Positions 1 to 8,447 of a stretch of 22,292 nucleotides of DNA are shown here, piece after piece. Position numbers and translations under genes: made by a program. A model generated the notes under the pieces. That model saw only the letters and a list, made by a program, of their open reading frames with translations. It was not told the origin of the DNA and did no database searches. Position 1 is the stretch's first letter. The number at the start of each line of letters is the position of its first letter. Source of the DNA: DASUBV01 sp035763085 (GTDB lineage: Bacteria; Actinomycetota; Actinomycetes; Streptosporangiales; Streptosporangiaceae). The DNA lies in NCBI GenBank assembly GCA_035763085.1, contig DASUBV010000110.1, positions 1 through 22,292 on the forward strand. The letters run 5' to 3'.

Positions 1-1
1 C

Positions 2-103
2 CTGGCGCTCATCAACGCGGTGATGCACGTGATCCGCAACGAGCAGGAGGCCGCGCAGCAGGCGCTGGCCCGCGGCGCGACCGTCACGCCCCGGGACATG
101 TAA
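2..103 (+). CDS. C-terminal end of an unidentified protein (partial)
   Basis: The frame starting at base 2 is open from the window edge to a TAA at 101-103 and encodes the last 33 residues of a protein, ending in ...GATVTPRDM. The segment is mostly helical in character (INAVMHVIRNEQEAAQQALARG). The real start lies outside the window. I do not recognise the family, and 33 residues are too few to assign one. That it is a real gene end is supported by ordinary actinobacterial codon use and by the non-coding character of what follows. Confidence 0.55.
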   Translation: MALINAVMHVIRNEQEAAQQALARGATVTPRDM

Positions 104-162
104 GGGCGGCGCGGCAGCGGCGGGTCCCCGGGCCAGCCGCGGATCCGGCGAGGGGGCTCGCG

Positions 163-325
163 GCGGGTCAGCGGCTGAATGCGGCCGGCTGCGTGGCCAG
201 GACGGTGATCTGGCCGCCGCCGGCGGCGCGAACGGCCCGCGGGTCAGCGGCTGAATGCGGCCGGCTGCGTGGCCAGGACAGTGATCTGGTCGAGGTCGGC
301 GGCGGGAATGGCCCGCGGGTCAGCG
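163..325. repeat. 76-bp imperfect tandem duplication covering the 3' end of the amidohydrolase gene
   Basis: Bases 163-238 and 239-314 are two head-to-tail copies with a 76-bp period. The first 40 or so bases are nearly identical and there are about 7 mismatches overall, clustered in the second half. The 11-mer gcgggtcagcg recurs at 163, 239 and 315, exactly one period apart, so it marks the copy junctions and may have mediated slippage. The copy at 239-314 contains the functional stop (TCA on + at 244-246) and C-terminal codons of the amidohydrolase. The copy at 163-238 is a spare 3' end lying downstream of that stop. Because 76 is not a multiple of three, the copies could not be read through in one frame. 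Confidence 0.85.
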
Positions 326-1377
326 CTGAGCATGGTGACGCCGGCGGCCGGGTCGGACATCGCCGCGAAGGCCGCGCCGGGATCCAGGCGGGACCGGGGC
401 GGGGCGGTCGCCGGGGAGCCGAAGCCGGGCCGGGCGGACCGGCCGCGGACCAGCCGGGCCAGTCCGGCCAGCGGGTCCAGCGTCTCCACCGGGTAGTCCG
501 AGCCCGCCACCACGGGCACGCCCGCTGCCGTCAGCGCGGCCCACGGGTAGGCGAGCTCGTCGCGGTCCGGGCCGAGCGCGGGCCGCAGCTGCGGGTTATC
601 GGTCACGGCGAAGGACGGCTGGATGCAGGCCGTCACGCCGGTCTCGGCCATCCGCGCGATCAGCTCCGCGGACAGCAGGCTGGCGTGCTCGATCCGCGGC
701 CGGGCGGCGGCCATCGCGGCGCGGTCGCCGTCCCAGGCCAGCTCGTAGCCGTCCAGCACGGCCGCGACGCCGCGGTCACCGATCGCGTGCGTGGCGATCC
801 GCCAGCCCGCCTGCGCCAGCGGCGCGATCCGCCGGGCCAGGGCCGGCCCGTCCAGGAACAGCAGGCCCGGCTCGGCGGTGTCGGCAAAGTCCCGGCAGAC
901 GGCGCAGGTCCGGGGGCCGAGCCAGCCATCGGCGTAGAACTTGACGCCGTCCAGGATCACCCACGGCCCGGCGATGGCCGCGCGCCGGCTATTCAGGCCT
1001 GCCGGGCTGGTCTCGGCGGCCAGGCCGCTGGCCAGGTACACCCGGACGCGCGCCGGGAGCGGCCCGGCGTCCTGCAGGAGCGCGAGGGCGTCGAGGTAGC
1101 GCCAGTCCCGCATGCCCATCTCGGTGACCTCGACCAGCCCGGCCGCGGCCGCCCGGCCGAGCCCGGCCGCCAGACGGCTGGCCACCTCCGGCAGGGTGCC
1201 CGGCGGCACCGGGTCGGGGACATCCATGGGCGTGCTGGCCTCCGCGGCTACCCGCTGGTGGAACGCGCGGACGACAGCGGAGCCGACGGCCAGCCCGACC
1301 CCGGCCGACTCCCGCAGCAGGTGCGCGTGCGCGTCGGCAAAGCCGGGGACAGCGACAGCAGGGGCGGTACTCGGCAT
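244..1377 (-). CDS. YtcJ-like metal-dependent amidohydrolase (amidohydrolase family 3)
   Basis: A 377-residue protein of the metal-dependent hydrolase superfamily (TIM barrel), probably cytoplasmic; the substrate is unknown. Metal-binding motifs are visible in order: DAHAH near residues 15-19 (H17, H19), a lysine in VKFYADG near 146 that aligns with the usual bridging lysine, HAIGDR near 197-202, RIEHASLL with H231, and AGSDYPV with D294. These are the typical YtcJ/Amidohydro_3 landmarks. Family members are usually above 500 residues with a leading beta-sandwich; this one begins almost at the HxH motif, so it is a compact form. The ATG at 1377 is supported by GGAAGG five bases upstream. It is divergent from the S9 peptidase. 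The 3' end has been duplicated (see the repeat). Fold and family are clear; specificity is not. Confidence 0.88.
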   Translation of the reverse strand: MPSTAPAVAVPGFADAHAHLLRESAGVGLAVGSAVVRAFHQRVAAEASTPMDVPDPVPPGTLPEVASRLAAGLGRAAAAGLVEVTEMGMRDWRYLDALALLQDAGPLPARVRVYLASGLAAETSPAGLNSRRAAIAGPWVILDGVKFYADGWLGPRTCAVCRDFADTAEPGLLFLDGPALARRIAPLAQAGWRIATHAIGDRGVAAVLDGYELAWDGDRAAMAAARPRIEHASLLSAELIARMAETGVTACIQPSFAVTDNPQLRPALGPDRDELAYPWAALTAAGVPVVAGSDYPVETLDPLAGLARLVRGRSARPGFGSPATAPPRSRLDPGAAFAAMSDPAAGVTMLSADPRAIPAADLDQITVLATQPAAFSR

Positions 1378-1572
1378 GGTGACCTTCCGGCAGAGATCGG
1401 GCGGGGGATGCCCATTGTGCCGGGCGGCGCGCCCGGGCGCCGCCCTGGATCGCGGGGCAGCACCGCGACGAGGGACGGCGGTGCCTGCGGGCTCCCGGAG
1501 GCAAGCGAGCAGCTGAGCCGGCTCCGATTTGCGTCAGCGAGCCCGGCGCGTCAGCCTGGATCGGGCCGGGAT

Positions 1573-4026
1573 ATGGCCCCGGTCCTGCCGCCGCTGCCCG
1601 GGCAGCGGCCCGACTGCCGAGAGCGAGCCAGCGTGCCCTACCGGACCCCCGACAGCGACATCGTCTCGATCATCGACGCTCCGCCCACGCCGCTGACGGC
1701 GCTCGGCCCCGGCGGCCATTACCTGGTCCTGGTGCGCTATGCGGCCTACCCGCCGGTGGCGGAGCTGGCCCGGCCGCACCTGTCGCTGGCCGGCCACCGG
1801 ATCGACCCGGTCATCGGCGGCCGCCAGCGCACCCGGCGGCTGACCGGCCTGGCGGTCATCAGCCTGCCCGATGGCCAGGAGCGGGACCTGGACCTGCCGG
1901 CGGAAGCATCGGTGAGCGTCCCGTCCTGGGCACCGGACGGGCGCCGGTTCGTGTTCACCGTCGATGAGGCCGACGGCATCGGCGTCTGGGTCGGTGACGC
2001 CGCGACCGCCACCGCCGCCCGGGTCCCCGGGCTGCGCGTGTGCGACATCCTCGGCGGCGACCCGACCTCGGCCGCGGCGGCGGCCCGCTGGTCGCGGGAC
2101 GGCGCCTCGCTGCTGGCCTTCGGCGCGCCTGGCCAGGCCGGGCCGGCGCAGGCGGCGGCCGGGGCGCCGGCCATCGAGCCGCATGAGGAGGAGACCGCGG
2201 GCAAGCGGTCCCAGATGGCGACCTACCAGGACCTGCTGCGCAGCAGCGCCGACGAGGATCTCTTCGAGGCCCTGGCCACGACCATCCCGCTGCGGGTCGA
2301 CCCGGAAACCGGGGCGGCCAAGGAACTCGGCCCGCCCGGCCTGTACCTGCACCTGCAGGAGTCACCGGACGGCGCGCACATCCTGGTGCACCGGCTGCAG
2401 CGGCCCTTCTCCTTCCGCGTGCCGTCCTACTACTTCGCTCGCCGGGCGGAGGTGTGGTCGGCCGACGGCGGCCTCGAGCAGGTGATCGCCGACCTGCCGG
2501 TCAGCGACGAGGTGCCCCGGCAGGGCGTGCCGGGCGGACCGCGCGGGATCGGCTGGCTGGAGTCCGAGCCGGCCAGCCTGCTGTGGACCGAGGCGCTCGA
2601 CGGCGGCGACCCGCTCACCGAGGCGCCGCACCGGGACCAGGTCATGAAGCTCACCGCGCCATTCGGCGCCGCCCCCGCGCAGCGGCGCGCGCTCGTCGAG
2701 CACCGCTTCCTGGGCTGGCTCGACCTGGCCGAGCCGGGCCGGGTCCTGGTGACCGAGCACGACCGGGACCGGCGCTGGCTGACGACCCGGCTGCACGACC
2801 TGGCCGGATCCGGCTCCGCCGAGCCGGCCGGGCCGGGGCAGGTCATCTTCGACCGGTCGGCCGACGACGCCTATACCGACCCCGGCTCGCCGATCATGCG
2901 GCTGCACCCGGACGGCACCCGGACGCTGCTCCAGGACGGCCAGGCCATCTACCTGCGCGGTGAGGGCGCCGGACCCGACGGTGACCGGCCGTTCCTGGAC
3001 CGGCTGGACCTGGCCAGCGGCGAGACGAGCCGGCTCTTCCGCAGCCCGGCCGACGGCTACGAGGTGGCGCTGGGATTCGTGGCCGGCGGCCGCGACCGGC
3101 TGCTGGTCTGGCGGGAGGGCCCGGCCGAGCCGCCGAACCTGCACACCGACAGCCTCGGCGGCGGCGACCGGCGGCCGCTGACCAGCTGGCCCGACCCGCA
3201 CCCGCAGCTCACCGGCCTGGACAGGCGCCTGCTCACCCACGACCGCGGCGACGGGGTGCAGCTGACCGGGATGCTGTACCTGCCGCCCGGCTATGACGCC
3301 GGGCGCGACGGGCGGCTGCCGCTGGTGCTGTGGGCCTACCCGCTCGATTACGGGGACGCCGCCACCGCGGGCCAGGTCCGGGGCAGCACCCAGCGGTTCA
3401 CCCGGCTGCAGGCCGGCGAGCCGGCCTGGTTCGCGCTGCGCGGCTACGCCGTGCTGGCCAGCGCCACGATGCCGGTGATCGGCGACCCGGAGACCATGAA
3501 CGACACCTATGTCGAGCAGATCAGCGCTGCGGCGGCCGCGCACATCGGTGCCCTGGCCGACCAGGGCATCGCCGACCCGGCCCGGGTGGCGGTCGGCGGG
3601 CACAGCTACGGCGCGTTCATGACGGCGAACCTGCTCGCCCACACCGACCTGTTCGCGGCCGGGATCGCGCGCAGCGGCGCTTACAACCGGACGCTGACCC
3701 CGTTCGGCTTCCAGACCGAGCGGCGCAGCTTCTGGGAGGTCCCGCAGGTGTATGACCGGATGTCGCCGTTCCGGTATGCCGACCAGATCACGACGCCGAT
3801 CCTGCTGATCCATGGCGAGCAGGACGCCAACTCCGGCACGTTCCCGATTCAGTCGCAGCGGCTGTTCCAGGCGGTGCAGGGTAACGGCGGGACGGCCCGG
3901 CTGGTGATCCTGCCGCACGAGAGCCACGGCTACGTGGCCCGCGAGTCGGTCCTGCACATGCTGGCGGAGCAGTTCGGCTGGCTGGAGCGCTGGCTGGCCG
4001 CCGGGGACGGGCAGCAGGGACAGTAG
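1573..4026 (+). CDS. S9-family (prolyl oligopeptidase-type) serine peptidase, glutamyl-endopeptidase-like
   Basis: An 817-residue protein when started at ATG 1573. The frame is open far upstream, but 193-1572 is antisense to the amidohydrolase and intergenic DNA, so it is not coding. An alternative start is GTG 1633, just before the first recognisable family sequence (PYRTPDSDIVSIIDAPPTP). The N-terminal part (about 30-550) is the beta-propeller. The C-terminal alpha/beta hydrolase has the nucleophile motif GGHSYGAFM (S678), the acid in GEQDANSG (D751) and the base in ESHGY (H785), so the triad is complete. The sequence resembles the plant chloroplast glutamyl endopeptidase/S9D group more than classical prolyl oligopeptidase. 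No signal peptide is visible, suggesting a cytosolic enzyme that degrades peptides. Its role beside the amidohydrolase is unknown. Confidence 0.9.
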   Translation: MAPVLPPLPGQRPDCRERASVPYRTPDSDIVSIIDAPPTPLTALGPGGHYLVLVRYAAYPPVAELARPHLSLAGHRIDPVIGGRQRTRRLTGLAVISLPDGQERDLDLPAEASVSVPSWAPDGRRFVFTVDEADGIGVWVGDAATATAARVPGLRVCDILGGDPTSAAAAARWSRDGASLLAFGAPGQAGPAQAAAGAPAIEPHEEETAGKRSQMATYQDLLRSSADEDLFEALATTIPLRVDPETGAAKELGPPGLYLHLQESPDGAHILVHRLQRPFSFRVPSYYFARRAEVWSADGGLEQVIADLPVSDEVPRQGVPGGPRGIGWLESEPASLLWTEALDGGDPLTEAPHRDQVMKLTAPFGAAPAQRRALVEHRFLGWLDLAEPGRVLVTEHDRDRRWLTTRLHDLAGSGSAEPAGPGQVIFDRSADDAYTDPGSPIMRLHPDGTRTLLQDGQAIYLRGEGAGPDGDRPFLDRLDLASGETSRLFRSPADGYEVALGFVAGGRDRLLVWREGPAEPPNLHTDSLGGGDRRPLTSWPDPHPQLTGLDRRLLTHDRGDGVQLTGMLYLPPGYDAGRDGRLPLVLWAYPLDYGDAATAGQVRGSTQRFTRLQAGEPAWFALRGYAVLASATMPVIGDPETMNDTYVEQISAAAAAHIGALADQGIADPARVAVGGHSYGAFMTANLLAHTDLFAAGIARSGAYNRTLTPFGFQTERRSFWEVPQVYDRMSPFRYADQITTPILLIHGEQDANSGTFPIQSQRLFQAVQGNGGTARLVILPHESHGYVARESVLHMLAEQFGWLERWLAAGDGQQGQ

Positions 4027-4040
4027 CCAGCCATACCTAG

Positions 4041-4072
4041 CCGGCCCGGTCCCGCCGGGGGGAACGGGCCGG
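4041..4072. terminator. Bidirectional hairpin terminator between convergent genes
   Basis: ccggcccg-g-tccc (4041-4053) pairs with ggga-a-cgggccgg (4060-4072) around a 6-nt loop, leaving one mismatch. It lies between the stop of the S9 peptidase (+) and the stop of the gene at 4098 (-), where a shared terminator is expected. There is no T-tract, as is common in actinobacteria. Confidence 0.6.
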
Positions 4073-4097
4073 GATCAGCTGATGTGGCGGGTGATGA

Positions 4098-4871
4098 TCA
4101 GGCCGGGGTGACCGGGCCCGCCGGGGCGGCGTCAGGCTCGGCCGGGCCGGGTCGCGCCCCGGTGTCCGGCCCGCTGGCTGCCCACGGCTCATCCGCCGGC
4201 GGCCCGGACCGGACCACGGCGAGCGCCGGCGGCCAGGACGGGCCGGGCTGGCTGGCGTCCTGATGGCCGGCGTCCTGACGTCCGGCGTCCGGCTGGTCGC
4301 TGTCCGGGCGGGCCGGAGCGGGCTGGGCTGATGCAGGCCGGACCGGAGCGGGGCGAGCGGGCTGAGCCGGGGCCGGCTGGGCTGGCGCAGCGGCGGCTGG
4401 CGCGGGCCGGGCTGGTGGCGGGGCCGGGGGCGCGGGCGAGGCGGTCCCGATGGCCGGCGCCAGGACCTGGCCGGCGGCGCGAACAGCGGCCTCGCGCAGG
4501 GTGTCACCGACGAGCCGGGCGGCGTAGGACAGCAGTCCCTTGCGCTCGGCGTCCTCCTCCTGGCTGGCCGCCGCCGACAGTTCCTCGGCCAGCCGGGTCA
4601 CGAAGCTGTCCGGGGTCGGCCACTGGCCGACGACCCGGCGGGCCTGCGGGGTGACCTTCAGGACGTACCAGAACGTCGGGTCGCCGCCGGTGGTGGTCTT
4701 CCGGAAGTCGACGTACTCCGGGTCCAGCGCCTCCAGGGCACGGGCCACGGCGGCCGGCTCGAGCTTGGTCCTGGTCGCGATGTCGCTGACCGTGACCATG
4801 TAGCTCTCCTCGAGCAGGCTCACGGTCGCGTCCAGCACGGGCAGCTCTCGGGCCGCCCAGGTGTCGTGCAC
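4098..4871 (-). CDS. Winged-helix-like protein with Pro/Ala-rich C-terminal tail (hypothetical)
   Basis: A 257-residue protein when started at GTG 4871 (MHDTWAARELPVLDATV...), with AGG upstream at a suitable distance. The frame stays open to 4964, but those extra residues are low in character and lie in the promoter region. Residues about 8-85 look like a small winged helix: helices, then VSDIATRTKLEPAAVARALEAL as an HTH-like pair, then a strand pair (YVDFRKTT...FWYVLKVT) as the wing. Residues 90-140 are helical. From about 145 to the end the chain is dominated by Pro and Ala, with a short repeat DAGxQDA. I do not know a characterised homologue. Function is open: a DNA-binding or protein-protein adaptor is plausible from the wHTH-like core only. 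Confidence 0.7.
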   Translation of the reverse strand: MHDTWAARELPVLDATVSLLEESYMVTVSDIATRTKLEPAAVARALEALDPEYVDFRKTTTGGDPTFWYVLKVTPQARRVVGQWPTPDSFVTRLAEELSAAASQEEDAERKGLLSYAARLVGDTLREAAVRAAGQVLAPAIGTASPAPPAPPPARPAPAAAAPAQPAPAQPARPAPVRPASAQPAPARPDSDQPDAGRQDAGHQDASQPGPSWPPALAVVRSGPPADEPWAASGPDTGARPGPAEPDAAPAGPVTPA

Positions 4872-5132
4872 GTCATGCTGCCTAACCGGAACCCGGACCC
4901 GGCTACCTGGTGCGGGGCGGGTTCCTGCGATCGTCTGCGGGCCCGGCGCGGGGCGCGGGGCCATCGTTTCGGTGCGAAATAGGAGACTAGCCCACGGGAC
5001 CGGGCATGACGTCCGTACAGGGAGCGATAGGCCACTTCACCAGCGCTCGGGCAGTGGCACCACGCGGATGTCGCTAAGCTGTGCCGACTTACGCCGGCCC
5101 GGGGCGGGCCGCGCCCATCGGGAGGATCAATC

Positions 5133-5636
5133 ATGAGTGATGTCACGGGCGTCGAGCGCACCCTGGTGCTGCTCAAGCCCGACGCCGTGGCAAGGGGGCT
5201 GGTCGGGCCCGTGCTGTCCCGGTTCGAGAGTGCCCTGCTGAAGATCTGCGCCATGAAGATGGTGTGGATGGACGCCGACCTGACCCGCCGGCATTACTTC
5301 GACCTGGAGGACCGGTTCGGTCCCTCGGTCTACGCCAACATGGCCACCTTCATGCAAAGCGGCCCGGTCATCGCCCTGATCCTGGAGGGCGTCGACGCGG
5401 TGGCCTGCACCCGCAAGCTCGTCGGCGCGACCTACCCGGACCAGGCGGCGCCGGGGACCATCCGCGGCGATTACGCGCACATGAGCAAGGCGTACGCCAA
5501 CGCCCACAAGGTGGCGGTGGCCAACCTGGTGCACGCCTCGGGCAATCCCGAGGAGGCGGCACGGGAGATCGGGGTCTGGTTCCCCAAGGACGAGATCCAC
5601 GAGTACCGGACCGCCAGTGACCGGTTCGTGCATTAA
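5133..5636 (+). CDS. ndk: Nucleoside diphosphate kinase, atypical active-site variant
   Basis: A 167-residue NDK that would transfer the gamma phosphate of ATP to NDPs. GGGAGGATCAATC directly before the ATG at 5133 is an excellent ribosome site. Hallmarks are LLKPDAV near the N terminus (K15), GATYPDQAAPGTIRGDY near 98-114, and the phospho-acceptor histidine H134 in NLVHASGN. Canonical enzymes read N-x-(V/I)-H-(G/A)-S-D-S here; this protein has G and N in place of D and S. It is also longer than the usual 135-145 residues because of an insertion (AHMSKAYANAHKVAVA) before the catalytic loop. I recall this HASGN form from a minority NDK subfamily in other phyla, but cannot confirm that here. 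It is probably active, since the histidine and serine are kept. It is monocistronic, followed by a strong terminator. Confidence 0.9.
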   Translation: MSDVTGVERTLVLLKPDAVARGLVGPVLSRFESALLKICAMKMVWMDADLTRRHYFDLEDRFGPSVYANMATFMQSGPVIALILEGVDAVACTRKLVGATYPDQAAPGTIRGDYAHMSKAYANAHKVAVANLVHASGNPEEAAREIGVWFPKDEIHEYRTASDRFVH

Positions 5637-5655
5637 CGCGCTCTCCGGCAGCTGC

Positions 5656-5684
5656 CGCCCGGGCCCTGAACCAGGGCCCGGGCG
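5656..5684. terminator. Strong intrinsic terminator of ndk
   Basis: A perfect 13-bp stem (5656-5668 with 5672-5684, core gcccgggccctg) closes on a 3-nt loop 20 bases after the ndk stop. The sequence after it contains only a short T-poor run, so it is a GC-hairpin type terminator. Confidence 0.8.
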
Positions 5685-5795
5685 CGCTCGTTCCTAGGGG
5701 AGCGGCCCGCAGCGAGCCGGGCCGCCGGGGCTGGGAAGGCCATCGCGAAGCCAGTGACCGCCGGCCTCGCCGTCCGGTCCTGAGGGGGCATTTTT

Positions 5796-6950
5796 ATGCC
5801 GACACTTCATCGCATCCGCCCGGCCCGGCACGCCGGCACAGCCGTGGCCGCCGTCATCGCCGCCGCCGGCGCGGCCGGGGGGCTGGCCCTGGCGCCCGCG
5901 GCACCCGCGCTGGCCAGCACGCACAGTTCGTTCATCGGGCGCTTCCATAAGCTCTCGAGAATCGCTTCCACGGTGCCGCGCAACGGCGACGTGAATCCCT
6001 ACGGCATCGCGGTGGTGCACCGCAGCCACGGCCGGCTGCACCGGGGGAACGTCCTGGTCAGCAACTTCAACAACAAAGCCAACCTGCAGGGCACCGGGAC
6101 GACCATTGTCCAGGTCTCGCCGGGCGGCCACCGCACCCTGTTCGCCCGCGTCTCCGCCCGGCACCTGCCCGGCGCCTGCCCCGGCGGCGTCGGACTGACC
6201 ACCGCCCTGGCGGTGCTGCGCGGCGGCTGGGTGGTCGTCGGCAGCACGCCGTCCCGCAACGGGATGGTCGCGACCGCCCGGGCCGGCTGCCTGATCGTCC
6301 TGAACTCCCATGGCACCGTCCGCGAGACGATCTCCGGGCACGGCATCAACGGGCCCTGGGACGCCACCGCCCTGAACCAGGGCCGGCGCGCGGACCTGTT
6401 CGTCACTAACGTGCTCAACGGCACCGTCGCCGCCACGGGCAAGGTGGTCCGCCGCGGCACGGTGCTGCGCCTGGGCCTGCGGGTCTTCGCGCACCGGCCA
6501 CCGCGGCTGACGGCGGTGACAAAGGTCGGCTCGGGGTTCGCCCAGCAGGGCAACGCGGCGGCATTCGTGCTCGGCCCGACCGGCGTCGGCCTGGGAGCGG
6601 GGGGCACGCTGTACGTGGCCGAGACGCAGTCGAGCCGGATCTTCGCCATCCCGCATGCCGTCACCCGGGCCACCAGCGCCGGCACCGGCCGGCTGGTCAG
6701 CAGCGGCGGGGCGCTGGCAGCGCCGCTCGGCCTGACGATCGCGCCGAATGGCCATGTGCTGACCGTGAATGGCGACAACGGCAAGATCGTCGAGACCACG
6801 CCCGGCGGGCGGCAGGTCGCCAGCAAGTTCCTGAACCGCTCGGGCACGCCGCCCGGCGCGGGTGCCCTCTTCGGGCTGACGCTGGCACCGCGCGGACGGG
6901 GCGTCTACTTCGTGGACGACGCGGCGAACACGCTGCGCCTGCTGCACTGA
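5796..6950 (+). CDS. Secreted beta-propeller (NHL/SMP-30-like) protein
   Basis: A 384-residue exported protein. GAGGGGGC six bases before ATG 5796 is a good ribosome site. Residues 1-41 form a classical signal peptide: basic start (RIRPARH), an Ala/Val/Gly hydrophobic stretch and cleavage after APALA. No lipobox cysteine is seen. The mature part shows repeated strand units of the type (NGDV)NPYGIAVV, GGTLYVAE, LGLTIAPNGHVLTVNGDNGKIVETTPGG and FGLTLAPRGRGVYFVDD, typical of NHL or gluconolactonase-like propeller blades. No catalytic residues can be named, so it may be a binding scaffold. It stands alone, flanked by two strong terminators. Export and fold class are well supported; the function is unknown. 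Confidence 0.78.
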   Translation: MPTLHRIRPARHAGTAVAAVIAAAGAAGGLALAPAAPALASTHSSFIGRFHKLSRIASTVPRNGDVNPYGIAVVHRSHGRLHRGNVLVSNFNNKANLQGTGTTIVQVSPGGHRTLFARVSARHLPGACPGGVGLTTALAVLRGGWVVVGSTPSRNGMVATARAGCLIVLNSHGTVRETISGHGINGPWDATALNQGRRADLFVTNVLNGTVAATGKVVRRGTVLRLGLRVFAHRPPRLTAVTKVGSGFAQQGNAAAFVLGPTGVGLGAGGTLYVAETQSSRIFAIPHAVTRATSAGTGRLVSSGGALAAPLGLTIAPNGHVLTVNGDNGKIVETTPGGRQVASKFLNRSGTPPGAGALFGLTLAPRGRGVYFVDDAANTLRLLH

Positions 6951-6967
6951 CCACGCTCACGCCAGGT

Positions 6968-7006
6968 GCCGCGCCGGGGCCCGCAGCTTCCGGGCCCCGG
7001 CGCGGC
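6968..7006. terminator. Long bidirectional terminator hairpin
   Basis: A perfect 16-bp stem pairs 6968-6983 with 6991-7006 around the 7-nt loop cagcttc. It sits between the stop at 6950 (+) and the stop at 7015 (-), so it can serve both converging transcripts. Confidence 0.85.
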
Positions 7007-7014
7007 CGCGCGCG

Positions 7015-8142
7015 TCAGCGCCCGCCGTCCGTGCGGCCCCGGGACGGCCGGAACGGCGGGATCTGCTCACCGGGCACCAGCCGCGGGCCCGACCACAGTG
7101 CCGGGACGGCGTCGATCTCCCGTGCGATGGCGTAGGCAGCCTGCTCGTAGTTGACCCGCCAGCCGACGAAATGCGTCCAGGCCTCCTCCGGCGCGCGCTC
7201 GATCGGGAAGTCCACCTTGCGCATCCGCTCGATCGCGTCCTGGAACTCGGCATAGGTCAGGCTGATCCCGGCGCTCGGGTCGGGCTCGTCCGGGATATCG
7301 AACCCCATCGTGCGGGCGATCGCGTTCAGGCAGGTGAAGCCGCTGCGCAGGCACAGCCGGGCCGGCACGGTGGGCGCGCGCTGCGGCGACAGGGCCAGGA
7401 ACAGCGCCGCGGAGTCCAGCACCGCCAGCAGCGCCGTGACCCAGGATGACAGGCTCGTGGGCGACCGGAACCGCACCAGCGGCAGGTACGTCGTGTGGCT
7501 CTCGGTCACGTCGGCGGCCCACCGCTCCCAGTCCGCGTAGATCTGCGGCAGCGTGTCGATCGTGGAGACGCCCGAGCCCAGCGCGTAGTGGGTGCGGGCC
7601 AGCAGTTCCGGGCCCCAGGAGGGCTCGCCCGCCCGGGCGTTCAGCAGGGCTACCTCGGTCTCGCGCCGGTTGAAGGCCGAGTACAGCGTGGGCAGGTAGG
7701 CGATCTGCAGCGTGACGGTGATGACTCCGGTCAGCGCGGCGACGTCCAGGATGGCGCGCTGGAGCGCACCGAAGGCGCGGGGCGCGCCGATCTCCCACAA
7801 GGCCGGCCCGGCCGTGGAGAAAGCCTCGGTGATCCCGCCCTGCACCAGCGGCCAGAAGATCAGCGAGAAGCCGACGAAGAACATCAGCAGCCAGATCACG
7901 ATCTGGCCGAGCAGCAGGGTGGCGACCTGCCCGGACAGCAGCCGGTCCCGCCGGCGGTAGTCGGCCACCCGCCTGACTGCCAGCCGGAAGCCGGCGTTCA
8001 CCAGCTGATCGATCTGCCGCGTCAGCCAGCTGGACACCGACCGGGGCACGATCAGCGTCCCGATGACGCTGCGAGCCGAGGTGAGGACGATCAGCAGGCC
8101 GGCCACCGCCGCGACGCAGCGGGCCAGCAGCGGTACGGCCAT
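7015..8142 (-). CDS. Multi-pass membrane protein, possible ion-channel-like core (hypothetical)
   Basis: A 375-residue integral membrane protein. ATG 8142 follows AGGAG at 4-5 bases. Hydrophobic segments lie at about 5-30, 73-100, 131-156 and 232-251. The pair at 73-100 and 131-156 flanks a short loop (GPALWEIGAPRAFG, about 113-125) in the place where two-TM channels carry a pore loop. No K+ selectivity filter TVGYG is present, so a channel role is only a structural guess. After the membrane core comes ALLNARAGEPSWGPELLARTHYAL and a helical cytosolic region (IYADWERWAADVTESHTTY) that I recognise as a conserved but uncharacterised actinobacterial family. It is transcribed away from the XRE gene across a 305-base region with palindromes. 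Confidence 0.7.
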   Translation of the reverse strand: MAVPLLARCVAAVAGLLIVLTSARSVIGTLIVPRSVSSWLTRQIDQLVNAGFRLAVRRVADYRRRDRLLSGQVATLLLGQIVIWLLMFFVGFSLIFWPLVQGGITEAFSTAGPALWEIGAPRAFGALQRAILDVAALTGVITVTLQIAYLPTLYSAFNRRETEVALLNARAGEPSWGPELLARTHYALGSGVSTIDTLPQIYADWERWAADVTESHTTYLPLVRFRSPTSLSSWVTALLAVLDSAALFLALSPQRAPTVPARLCLRSGFTCLNAIARTMGFDIPDEPDPSAGISLTYAEFQDAIERMRKVDFPIERAPEEAWTHFVGWRVNYEQAAYAIAREIDAVPALWSGPRLVPGEQIPPFRPSRGRTDGGR

Positions 8143-8447
8143 GTCTCTCCTGATGCATGGGGGCAGCCCGCGGGTCAGGACAGATCATGCCGCACGGTGC
8201 CCCGCAGCACTACTGCGGTGCCTGCACGGGGCACTGCACGTGCAGGTAACGGCCGGGCTGATGGCGGCGCTTACATTGCACCCGACGCACTTGCACGGTC
8301 CGCCTGGATCATGCAATTCTCAATATGCATAACACACATGAGCGCGTTCGCTAGGCCGGACCAGGTTCGGGCTGGCCGGGCAAACCGGAGCTGGTCAGGA
8401 GAAATGATGTGCTGGCCGCGTGCGGCGGGGCCAGCTGGAGGTGTGGC
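8143..8447. promoter_or_regulatory. Divergent regulatory region with clustered GTGC/GCAC palindromes
   Basis: This 305-base gap separates the membrane protein (-) from the XRE regulator (+). Nested symmetric elements are visible: gtgccccg (8197-8204) with cggggcac (8227-8234), ccgcag/ctgcgg (8202-8207, 8213-8218), cctgcac/gtgcagg (8221-8227, 8240-8246), and a perfect 12-bp palindrome ctgcacgtgcag (8234-8245). Nearer the XRE gene, 8310-8340 is AT-rich for this genome (atgcaattctcaatatgcat) and is a likely promoter region; a TTGCAC at 8291-8296 could be a -35 box. Operator function is inferred from symmetry and from the neighbouring HTH gene. Confidence 0.4.

Noticed and set aside
193..1572. 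Long + strand open frame continuous with the S9 peptidase
   Set aside because: It is antisense to the well supported amidohydrolase and rich in Gly/Arg/Pro; peptidase similarity begins only near 1633.
2362..3957. Long minus-strand frame (531 codons) opposite the S9 peptidase
   Set aside because: No domain or motif; a GC-rich antisense shadow of a gene with a complete catalytic triad.
5694..6947. Minus-strand frame (417 codons) opposite the secreted propeller
   Set aside because: Composition is low complexity Gly/Arg/Gln; the + strand has signal peptide, ribosome site and repeats.
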